Shown piece after piece: positions 8,470 to 15,321 of a DNA stretch of 33,603 bases. Each line of letters starts with the position of its first letter. Position 1 is the first letter of the stretch. The position numbers were made by a program, and so were the translations under genes. This DNA is from Gammaproteobacteria bacterium (lineage in GTDB: Bacteria; Pseudomonadota; Gammaproteobacteria; Enterobacterales; GCA-2746155), in contig NVWF01000006.1 in the NCBI GenBank assembly GCA_002746155.1, forward strand, positions 79,624 through 113,226, given 5' to 3'. The notes under the pieces were generated by a model, which was given only the letters and a program-made list of their open reading frames with translations, was not told where the DNA came from and searched no databases.

Positions 8470-9278
8470 TTGACGATACGTAAATTCTTAAAAACTTATA
8501 CGGCAAACGCCTTAACTTTAAGCAACAAAAACAGGCTTTTTAACTGTATCCTCCTTACTGTTGTTGTTTTCCTACTGATTTTACTAAAACCATTTGGGCT
8601 TCATCATATTAGTTTTATGACGTCAGTAGGTTATTGGGTACTTATTTGCCTAGCCGGAGCTTGTCTCTATATTCCGGTATTTTATTTTGGAGAGAAGTTT
8701 TTATTGCGCCAACAGCTACCTTATCCATTGGTGTTAATTCTTTTAGCAGTATTCGCAGGTTTTTTAATGTGTTTTATCGTTGCTTTCATTATCTCCGTCT
8801 ACTTCGATGTACCTGCTGAATATATGGCTAGACTACCAACTCTTTTCCCTCATACACTTTTAATAGGCGGAATTCTTATTTCGGTAAGCATGGGGTTAGT
8901 GACTACATTAAACATCAAAATGACTTAATAAATAATGCATCTGTAGAAAATAGTAAACAAGACCCTGCTCATAAATTCATGCAAAAAATACCAAAAATAA
9001 TACGAGGTGAACTTCTTTGTCTTGAGATGGACGATCACTATATTAAAGTTCATACAGATAAGGGACAACACCTATTATTAATGCGTATGAAAGATGCTAT
9101 AAAGGAGCTTGAAGGACATAAAGGACTTCAGACTCATAGGTCATGGTGGGTTTCTGAAAAGGCTATAAATGGAAGCATCAAAGAAGGGAGAAAAGTTACT
9201 CTTAATCTTAAAAAAAATATTATTGTTCCTGTTTCTAGAACATATCTTCCTGAACTTAAAGTAAGAAGCCTCTTGTAG
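8470..9278 (+). pseudogene. Membrane-anchored LytTR transcriptional regulator, split by a one-base frameshift
   Basis: The first frame (8470-8928, TTG start after a GGAAAAAAG stretch) encodes about four transmembrane segments. The LytTR DNA-binding domain (ICLEMDDHYIKVHT-type core, here LCLEMDDHYIKVHT) lies in another frame, ending at 9278. That second frame is open upstream of its first ATG and reads SDYIKHQNDLINNASVENS, a normal linker. Adding one G to the GGGG run at 8892-8895 joins both frames into about 269 residues, the usual size of this family. Read as written, the membrane part ends at 8928 and the DNA-binding part would need its own start at 8979. It could be a real mutation, a phase-variable tract, or a sequencing error. 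Confidence 0.75.
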
Positions 9279-9344
9279 TTAAACAAGCAGACTTACTGAG
9301 TGTTTGAATACTTATTATCGCCTTGAAATCCGCGGCATTGAACG

Positions 9345-9834
9345 CTAAACAATCTGAGCTTTAAAGCGTTCTACACGCTCACGGATGAAAGCTATCAGTT
9401 TTGAGGATGCAGGCATCTCGGCTTCTATCCCGTCAAAAGAGCCTATAATTTTTCCTGCTATCACAGCAACCTGCTTAAGCACCATGGGCTTAGATAGCCC
9501 TGTTTCAACTGCAAACTTTTCGAAGTGGCGTGCATAGACTTCATCAGGCTTATACTTTCCACCAATCTTCATAGCCATTTTTGGTGAAAGTTCAGAGTAA
9601 TATACTGTACATAGCAAATCATAAAACGGAGCCAAGCTTATCTGGCCGTCTCGATAGAGCAATGAAAAATTCTTGCCGTGGGCATCATTATTGCCAATCA
9701 GGTAGTTGAAAATCACTGCATTCAAGAGCTGCTGCAAGTCAATCACAGGCACCACAGAGGCAGAGCGCAGTAAATCAAAAGCTTGCTTTAGCGAAACGCC
9801 ACCTTCATTTTGATATTTCATCTCCGATACTATG
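9345..9834 (-). pseudogene. HipA-like kinase, C-terminal remnant
   Basis: About 163 codons of the C-terminal half of a HipA family serine/threonine kinase. The catalytic loop is present (GNNDAHGKNFSLL), as is the following metal-binding region (APFYDLLCTVYY). The N-terminal half, including the ATP-binding region, is missing. The upstream boundary is exactly the end of the ISAs1 element; any apparent codons beyond 9834 are IS sequence. In intact systems HipA phosphorylates GltX and is held by antitoxin HipB; no hipB is in the window. The remnant lacks a natural start and is probably not functional. Confidence 0.8.
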
Positions 9835-9863
9835 CAGGGCAAACGGGTTATAAATAACCAATT
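9835..9863 (+). repeat. Left terminal inverted repeat of the ISAs1 element
   Basis: 29 bases, identical to the reverse complement of 11077-11105. The outer end is CAGGGC. Identity stops immediately inside position 9863. Confidence 0.93.
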
Positions 9864-9915
9864 ATTCAATTTTTTGAATCAAAAGGTAAAAAACATTTGA
9901 CTGGGATCGGTAGAC

Positions 9916-11073
9916 GTGATCTATTCTAACCTTTGGGAATTAGAAATGTCATCCACTACCTTGTCTAAAGTATTTAAAGAATTCAATGATCCTCGTATGG
10001 CCCGCGCTCAGCGCCATTCACTTATCAATATTATCACTATTGCTATCTGTGCTGTTATTTGCGGCGCTGATAACTTTGTCGCCATGGCAGAATTTGGTCG
10101 CTCCAAAAAGAAATGGTTTGAGTCCTTTCTGAACATGCCAAATGGTGTGCCTAGTCATGATACCTTTAATGATGTCATCAACCGACTCGACCAATCAGCC
10201 TTTGTAAGCTGCTTTACAAAGTGGATAAAACAGCTCGCAATAAATGATGAAACAGTTATCGCACTGGATGGTAAAGTGATGCGGCGAACACTCGATAAAA
10301 TAAACGGAAGCAAAGCGGTATGGTTAGTCAATGCTTGGTCTGTAGCGAATAACATGTGCTTTGGCCAGATACAGGTTAGTGACAAATCTAACGAAATAAT
10401 GGCCATACCAAAGCTCCTTGAATTGCTTGATATTAAAGGAGCAACTATTACGATTGATGCAATGGGTTGTCAAACAGATATTGGTGAAAAAGTTCTTGAA
10501 CAAGGCGGTCATTTTTTACTGGCGTTAAAAGGAAATCAAGGCGAGTTTTTTGAGGATGTGAGTCTTTATTTGGACACTTGTATTGATAAACCAAAAAACC
10601 TTTCCTTTGATTATTTCCAAAGTGTTAATGGCGACCATGGGCGAGTAGAATCAAGGAAATGTTGGTTGGTCACAGAAGTAGATTGGTTAGTCAAACGACA
10701 TCCTCGCTGGTCAATAGTTAAGGGAATAGCTGTCATAGAGTCAGAGCGAATAATCGGTGAGGAAGTCTCAACGGAACGACGATATTACATCACTAGTCAT
10801 TGTGATAAAGATGCTCAGTTTATTAACGAGGCTATTAGGAGCCACTGGTGCGTAGAGAATAACCTCCACTGGCAACTCGATGTCAGCTTTAATGAAGATC
10901 AATGTCGATTAAGAAGTGGGAATGCGGCTGCTAATTTCTCATTTTTGAATAAAATAGCATTGAATTTACTGAAAAATGAAAAGACGACAAAAATAGGCAT
11001 CAAATCAAAGCGTTTAAAGGCTGGATGGGATGAAGAATATATGATGAAAGTACTGACAGTTGGGTTGAGTTAG
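9916..11073 (+). CDS. ISAs1 family transposase
   Basis: 385 codons from a GTG at 9916; the ATG at 9946 (MSSTTLSKVFKEF) is the more likely start and gives 375 residues, typical of the family. It has an N-terminal DDE_Tnp_1-associated domain (DPRMARAQRHSLINIITIAICAVICGA begins it). The DDE triad is visible as D118 (ALDGKVMRR), D181 (TIDAMGCQ) and E314 in the signature HWCVENNLHWQLDVSF with following NED (numbered from the GTG). It catalyses cut-and-paste type movement of the element. The frame is complete, so the element may still be active. Confidence 0.93.
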   Translation: MIYSNLWELEMSSTTLSKVFKEFNDPRMARAQRHSLINIITIAICAVICGADNFVAMAEFGRSKKKWFESFLNMPNGVPSHDTFNDVINRLDQSAFVSCFTKWIKQLAINDETVIALDGKVMRRTLDKINGSKAVWLVNAWSVANNMCFGQIQVSDKSNEIMAIPKLLELLDIKGATITIDAMGCQTDIGEKVLEQGGHFLLALKGNQGEFFEDVSLYLDTCIDKPKNLSFDYFQSVNGDHGRVESRKCWLVTEVDWLVKRHPRWSIVKGIAVIESERIIGEEVSTERRYYITSHCDKDAQFINEAIRSHWCVENNLHWQLDVSFNEDQCRLRSGNAAANFSFLNKIALNLLKNEKTTKIGIKSKRLKAGWDEEYMMKVLTVGLS

Positions 11074-11076
11074 GTA

Positions 11077-11105
11077 AATTGGTTATTTATAACCCGTTTG
11101 CCCTG
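11077..11105 (-). repeat. Right terminal inverted repeat of the ISAs1 element
   Basis: 29 bases, a perfect inverted copy of 9835-9863. It lies four bases after the transposase stop. Its outer end supplies the last codons and the stop codon of the truncated hsdR frame. Confidence 0.93.
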
Positions 11106-11535
11106 GCTCTGGAACAACACGTAAACGATTCTGTTTATAACGTGCTAAGGTATCAGGGTTTAAATCATGCTCGGGTTTAAACTGGCATAGACTAAAACGT
11201 GTGCCGCGATCTCGTAGCTCATGGCGCAATACTCCTAAAGTACCAAAGCTACGCATCTCTTTATTAGCAGCATTAGGATCGGCTTTATTCAGTTGTGAGG
11301 CGACACGTTCTAAGAACTTTTGCTCGGGGTACTTTTTATTATTTTCTTGGGGGGGATAAAGCTTACAGAACTTTTGCCACTGCTCATCTTGGGTGTCTTG
11401 CACAAAACCAATTAAATCTTCTTCATACAAGGCTAATTTACGATTGTAATTTTCGGGTTTTCCCAGTAGCCAACCATTAGCGACTAGCTGTTTGATCATG
11501 TCATTTTGAAAAGCGAATTCACTTGAACTTGCCAT
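11106..11535 (-). pseudogene. hsdR: Type I restriction enzyme R subunit, N-terminal remnant cut by the IS
   Basis: About 143 codons match the start of one HsdR class: MASSSEFAFQNDMIKQLVAN, then FGTLGVLRHELRDRGTRFSL, FKPEHDLNPDTLARYKQN and RLRVVPE. The frame then enters the IS repeat and stops after a few foreign residues at 11083. HsdR normally has several hundred more residues with the PD-(D/E)xK nuclease and DEAD/helicase motor; none of that is present, so there is no restriction activity. The ATG at 11535 has AAGGAAA upstream and lies 12 bases after rhuM, so hsdR was last gene of the ntase-rhuM-hsdR unit. The missing 3' part is not on the far side of the IS. Confidence 0.88.
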
Positions 11536-11547
11536 AAGCTGATTTCC

Positions 11548-12585
11548 TTATCTATTTTTCTTCTTCAGTTGCTTTTCTAAAGCTTCTATTGCCTGATGTT
11601 CACCTTCAATCTCTTTTAAATCCCGTCTCTTTTTTGCATATTTATCATATGCTGATTTAGCTTTATTGTCTGCGACAGTTTTAGTTATTTTTCCAGCTCC
11701 TTGCAAGACTTCACGGTTATTGAATTTTAAAAACTCATCTAATCGCTCTTTCCAGTCACTGAGAAATACCTGTTTTCGCTGCAAAGCTTGATCTTCAGCA
11801 AAATCCAGCCACATGGTTACAATTCTATTAAGCGCTTTGATCTCATCTTCTTGTAAATAATTTTTAGCAATTGTGACATCTGTTTTACGGACTTCATCCC
11901 CTTTAAAAGTGGTTAGTCCCATATTGGGTTGCTCAACATTAACTCGTTGAGTAATCAATTCTGCAGCCGTTAGGCCTGTCGAGGCAAAATGTAATTTATT
12001 CTGCATAGTCTGAAAAAAAGTGGTGGTGTCTTTGTTACTTGGGCTGTAATCGGCGGCTAATACAAAAATGTCTTTTACACGCAAGTACATTCGTCGCTCA
12101 CTGGCACGAATATCACGAATACGTTCCAGTATTTCATCAAAATAATCAGGTGCAGCCGAGGCACCAATTGGAGGGTTCTTTAAACGTTCGTCATCCATGG
12201 CGAAGCCTTTAACTAAATATTCCTGCAAGGTTGCCGTTGCCCACTTTCTAAATTGCGTGCCTTGAACAGAACGAACTCGATAGCCCACAGCTATTATGGC
12301 TTCTAGATTGTAATGTTCCAGGTTTCGGTTTACTTGTCTACCACCTTCTTCGCGAACTATCCGGAATTTCCGGATGGTTGAAGTTTGTTCAAGCTCTCCC
12401 TCATGATATATATTTTGTAAATGCTCGTTAATGGTTCGCACATTCTTTTGATAAAGTTCAGCAATCAAGGCTTGAGTCAGCCACAAGGTATCAGAATCAA
12501 ATCGACATTCGATACGAGTTGAACCATCGGCAGCTTGAAATAAAACCAGTTCACCATTAGGGGCCTGGGGTGTTAGATCAGACAT
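11548..12585 (-). CDS. RhuM family protein
   Basis: A 345-residue protein with the RhuM family layout. The N-terminal half resembles phage Bro/KilA-N-like DNA-associated modules (LWLTQALIAELYQKNVRTIN, then YRVRSVQGTQFRKWATATL at about 110-128). A conserved C-terminal helical half follows (TAAELITQRVNVEQPNMGLT, LDFAEDQALQRKQVFLSDW). The name comes from a Salmonella pathogenicity island gene; the biochemical role is unknown. Family members commonly sit inside type I restriction loci. Its start overlaps the upstream nucleotidyltransferase gene by 13 bases and hsdR follows after 12 bases, so all three are one transcription unit. The frame is intact. Confidence 0.85.
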   Translation of the reverse strand: MSDLTPQAPNGELVLFQAADGSTRIECRFDSDTLWLTQALIAELYQKNVRTINEHLQNIYHEGELEQTSTIRKFRIVREEGGRQVNRNLEHYNLEAIIAVGYRVRSVQGTQFRKWATATLQEYLVKGFAMDDERLKNPPIGASAAPDYFDEILERIRDIRASERRMYLRVKDIFVLAADYSPSNKDTTTFFQTMQNKLHFASTGLTAAELITQRVNVEQPNMGLTTFKGDEVRKTDVTIAKNYLQEDEIKALNRIVTMWLDFAEDQALQRKQVFLSDWKERLDEFLKFNNREVLQGAGKITKTVADNKAKSAYDKYAKKRRDLKEIEGEHQAIEALEKQLKKKNR

Positions 12586-13169
12586 GTCTTATCCTTTTTT
12601 ATCCACAACTTAGTGCTCTTCAACACTTGTTGTAAAAAGTTTTGTCCACTGTCTAAGCGCTGTTGGAATTCGTCAACAGTCAATATCGTGGGATTAATCT
12701 TTCTTCCCAACTGCTCTTCTGCACTATCTAGTAGGTTCATCACTTTACTATAACTAAGATCATTGCCCACTAGCATAACGTCAATGTCACTACCTGCATT
12801 TTCGCTTCCTTTGGCAATTGAACCGTAGACAAATGCTAGTTTAATTTCATCCAATATGGGGGCAAGGCCAATTTTAAGAATATCTACCACGCCAAAAGTT
12901 TTGTGGATTATTCCTTTAAGTTCAGCAAAAATAGGATTGTCAGGATTAGCCTGATAGTGGTTTTGGTTTCCCTGACGTCGCACGGTTACCAAGCCTGCGT
13001 TGTGCAACTTTTCTAGTTCACGTTTAACCGTTCCTTTTCCCATATCAACTAAACGCACTAATTCATTTAAATAATATGATTGTTCTGACTTGCCATAGAG
13101 TAAGGCCAACACCCGTTGTTGTGTTTTAGTAAAAAGTGCATCACCAATCGTTGTGGTGAGTTTATGCAT
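12573..13169 (-). CDS. HTH and nucleotidyltransferase-domain fusion protein
   Basis: A 198-residue protein with two parts. Residues about 12-75 form a winged helix-turn-helix (YLNELVRLVDMGKGTVKREL, then a wing VTVRRQGNQNHYQ). Residues about 105-190 form a minimal nucleotidyltransferase: G116-S117 in YGSIAKGSENAGSDIDVML with the metal-binding pair D128 and D130. MNT-type proteins often act with a HEPN toxin, but no HEPN gene is adjacent. The ATG has AAAGG nine bases upstream. It is the first gene of a unit with rhuM and hsdR behind a promoter overlaid by AGTCCC half-sites, so it is a good candidate for an autorepressor controlling these genes. Enzymatic substrate unknown. Confidence 0.82.
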   Translation of the reverse strand: MHKLTTTIGDALFTKTQQRVLALLYGKSEQSYYLNELVRLVDMGKGTVKRELEKLHNAGLVTVRRQGNQNHYQANPDNPIFAELKGIIHKTFGVVDILKIGLAPILDEIKLAFVYGSIAKGSENAGSDIDVMLVGNDLSYSKVMNLLDSAEEQLGRKINPTILTVDEFQQRLDSGQNFLQQVLKSTKLWIKKDKTCLI

Positions 13170-13182
13170 GGCTCAAGCCTTT

Positions 13183-13228
13183 AAAGTCCCAATATGGGGA
13201 CTATAATACCCTTTTTGGGACTTTTCAA
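13183..13228 (-). promoter_or_regulatory. Promoter with overlapping AGTCCC operator repeats, upstream of the HTH-nucleotidyltransferase gene
   Basis: On the minus strand there is TTGAAA (13223-13228), a 17-base spacer, and TATAGT (13200-13205), a near-consensus sigma-70 promoter. The half-site AGTCCC occurs in the spacer (13217-13222) and again over the -10 (13197-13202), starts exactly 20 bases apart. An inverted copy, GGGACT on the minus strand, is at 13185-13190. The second and third form a palindrome with 6-bp arms and a 6-base spacer; the first is followed by AAAAAGGG, a partial dyad. The arrangement looks like a repressor operator; the HTH gene product directly downstream is the obvious candidate. 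Confidence 0.7.
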
Positions 13229-13246
13229 GTTACATATTCAGTATAG

Positions 13247-13948
13247 CTAATCGTTAAGAGATTTAAAATGCTGAGGAGTGAGCTCGAATAAGATCTCACC
13301 TGTATTAGCATCGTTCATCCTAAGAGGTAAATTTTTGCCGATATATTTCGAAATGTTTTCAGGGATGTTCAGGTCAAGATTATTTGTTTCAAGATGATGG
13401 CAATTACCTATTAAAAATCGATATTCTCTCTGATATTCATAATCTAAAGACTTGCAAATTGCCGACCATTCATTTTTATTGCTGGAGTAGCCAATGTGTC
13501 CATGAACTACATCTTTGTCACTTGATGATTTTAGAGCATCAACGACCTTTTGAATGTGAACACCATCTAAAACGGCATAATTATTACCGAACTCTTTCCG
13601 CATTCGGTTTATATCTTGTATTAAACCAGCAAAGTCATCATCTGTTTCTGGTTTTGCAATAGCAAACCAGCAGTGCATCCATTTATCTTTTATTTGGTTA
13701 TTGTGTATCGTTAGCGTTTGCAATCCTTCCACATCAATTCCATTTATAGATAGTTTTGGTGTATTTGAATCTCGGCTGATTCGAAATGACGAGGCACAGG
13801 ATTCATTTCTATCTCCAACGCCTACTGCGTCATGATTACGATAGAACTCAGGAGAATTACAGTAGAATTTACCTGATAACAATTCATTCAAGTACGTTTC
13901 ATTTGAAAAAAACTTTAGTAGTGCGTAAATGTGATGCTCTCTACTCAA
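13247..13948 (-). CDS. Uncharacterised protein coupled to hsdS (possibly DUF2971-like)
   Basis: I do not recognise this 233-residue soluble protein with certainty. Its opening (IYALLKFFSNETYLNELLSG then KFYCNSPEFYRNHD) and the later KDKWMHCWFAI and EYQREYRFLIGN stretches recall DUF2971-type proteins, whose function is unknown and which are often found near defence genes. It has no signal peptide or membrane segments. It begins with TTG whose last two bases form part of the hsdS stop (four-base TTGA overlap), so it is translationally coupled to hsdS and belongs to the hsdM-hsdS unit. A promoter for the next unit lies just after its stop. It may be an anti-phage accessory or a cargo gene. Confidence 0.6.
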   Translation of the reverse strand: MSREHHIYALLKFFSNETYLNELLSGKFYCNSPEFYRNHDAVGVGDRNESCASSFRISRDSNTPKLSINGIDVEGLQTLTIHNNQIKDKWMHCWFAIAKPETDDDFAGLIQDINRMRKEFGNNYAVLDGVHIQKVVDALKSSSDKDVVHGHIGYSSNKNEWSAICKSLDYEYQREYRFLIGNCHHLETNNLDLNIPENISKYIGKNLPLRMNDANTGEILFELTPQHFKSLND

Positions 13949-15321
13949 CGCGCGATCCTCTTCCTTACGTCGATTTTTCCGGTTACAGCTGCAGAGATTA
14001 GGGCTGTGCGACGTTCTTGCATTAATTCTATTGCACTTACGGCCTTATTTATCAAAGTATCGAATTTCAAAGTGTATTTCCTGACAAAGTCAACAATGTC
14101 AATTCTTTCAATTTCAGGAGGTAAACCTATTACAAAATTATTTAAGAAATCAGAGGGTACTCTTTTCAATCCTCCTGCACCCGTCATAGCACCAGTTGCT
14201 AGTTCGATAAATACATCCTCCTGAAGACGGTAATATAGAAAATCATTTAATAAGTTAAGTTTTGCTCTTAACACATAAATTTCTGAAGAACCAAATCCGA
14301 TCCCATTTACAAGATTGCGGGCAACAACCATATTCTTATTTTCAAAACAGGGGGTTACCTTTGCCATTAAGATATCTTCATCTTTAAAATAAGTATAACC
14401 ATCAAATACATCTTTAATTTTTCGACTTTCATCTAATATTAGCGAGCCGGTTTTTAGTTTCTCCATTGGAATGAAACTACAATCGATGGTTTTTTGTTTC
14501 TCTATTTCTGATTTTTTTGGAGTTAACTCTACTATGAACTTAATTTTTGTGATTTCCCAATGCTCAGGCACTTCACCTAACCACTCAACATCAGAGTCTC
14601 GCATTGGGGCATTGGGGTTGAGGCCTTTGGTGACGGCATGACTGATCACAGCTTGACGTTTTTCTTTTAGTAGTTTGATTAGCTGTTGTTGTTTATCGAT
14701 TAGGTTGTCAATTTTGGTGGTTTCGTGATCGAGGAAGCTAGCGATTTTTTCTTGTTCTTCAAGCGATGGTAACCAAATATCAATACCTCTAAGAATTGCC
14801 TGTGTAATGCTAAAAACTTTAACGCCTTTGACTGCATATCTAATTTGAGTTCTAAACTCCTGAGAATCGAAAAGATAGGCATAAAAGCGACTACTTTGCC
14901 TATCTTTTGGTCTAACAATAATTGTATGGTATCCAGCAAATATATTTTGTTTGCTCGTTAGTTGTGTAAAGTTTCCAGAGCCATCAATATCTTCAGATGT
15001 ATCTGCAAAAACCATATCACCCTGAAACAATAAAGAGCTTTGTGAAGACTTTAAGTACTGTTCACTCACACATTTAAGGGGATGAGTTGCAGGCTCTACT
15101 TCAAAAGGATACTTTGAATGAATCTCACCGTAATTTACACAAGGTATCCCTTCATCTAACAAATTTGCTTTCGTAATAGTTAACCCTTTACCAAACGAAA
15201 ACATATAACGGAGTTTGCTTGTGCCCCAATGTTCTGGGATTTTTTCTAACCACTCAACTACGGAATCCTTGTATTTAGGGTAAGTAGCATATTTTCTACT
15301 TAAGGCTGCTTCCCTTGCCAT
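13945..15321 (-). CDS. hsdS: Type I restriction-modification specificity subunit
   Basis: A 458-residue protein with the two-repeat HsdS plan. The first target recognition domain begins WLEKIPEHWGTSKLRYMFSF. A central conserved helical region follows (SLEEQEKIASFLDHETTKID, then KLLKEKRQAVISHAVTKGLN). The second domain begins WLGEVPEHWEITKIKFI, and the second conserved region ends with ERRTALISAAVTGKIDV. It determines the bipartite DNA target and brings the M and R subunits together. Its ATG overlaps the hsdM stop by one base (TAATG) and its stop overlaps the next gene by four. The frame is complete, but its M and R partners are both damaged. The target sequence cannot be predicted. Confidence 0.93.
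   Translation of the reverse strand: MAREAALSRKYATYPKYKDSVVEWLEKIPEHWGTSKLRYMFSFGKGLTITKANLLDEGIPCVNYGEIHSKYPFEVEPATHPLKCVSEQYLKSSQSSLLFQGDMVFADTSEDIDGSGNFTQLTSKQNIFAGYHTIIVRPKDRQSSRFYAYLFDSQEFRTQIRYAVKGVKVFSITQAILRGIDIWLPSLEEQEKIASFLDHETTKIDNLIDKQQQLIKLLKEKRQAVISHAVTKGLNPNAPMRDSDVEWLGEVPEHWEITKIKFIVELTPKKSEIEKQKTIDCSFIPMEKLKTGSLILDESRKIKDVFDGYTYFKDEDILMAKVTPCFENKNMVVARNLVNGIGFGSSEIYVLRAKLNLLNDFLYYRLQEDVFIELATGAMTGAGGLKRVPSDFLNNFVIGLPPEIERIDIVDFVRKYTLKFDTLINKAVSAIELMQERRTALISAAVTGKIDVRKRIAR

Larger units (their letters stand above)
9835..11105 (+). mobile_element. Insertion sequence of the ISAs1 family, complete, 1271 bp
   Basis: The element is bounded by perfect 29-bp inverted repeats (9835-9863 and 11077-11105), each starting CAGGGCAAAC from the outside. 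It contains one transposase gene with the family's catalytic residues. The bases outside each end (GATACTATG on the left, GCTCTGGAAC on the right) do not match, so the 8-10 bp target duplication usual for this family is missing. Left of it is the end of hipA; right of it is the beginning of hsdR. It therefore marks a deletion or recombination junction rather than a simple insertion. Confidence 0.9.

Noticed and set aside
9835-9869. N-terminal residues of the hipA remnant frame
   Set aside because: They are encoded by the IS inverted repeat and a chance TTG, not by hipA.
11083-11105. Last residues of the hsdR frame
   Set aside because: They come from the IS right end read in the hsdR frame.
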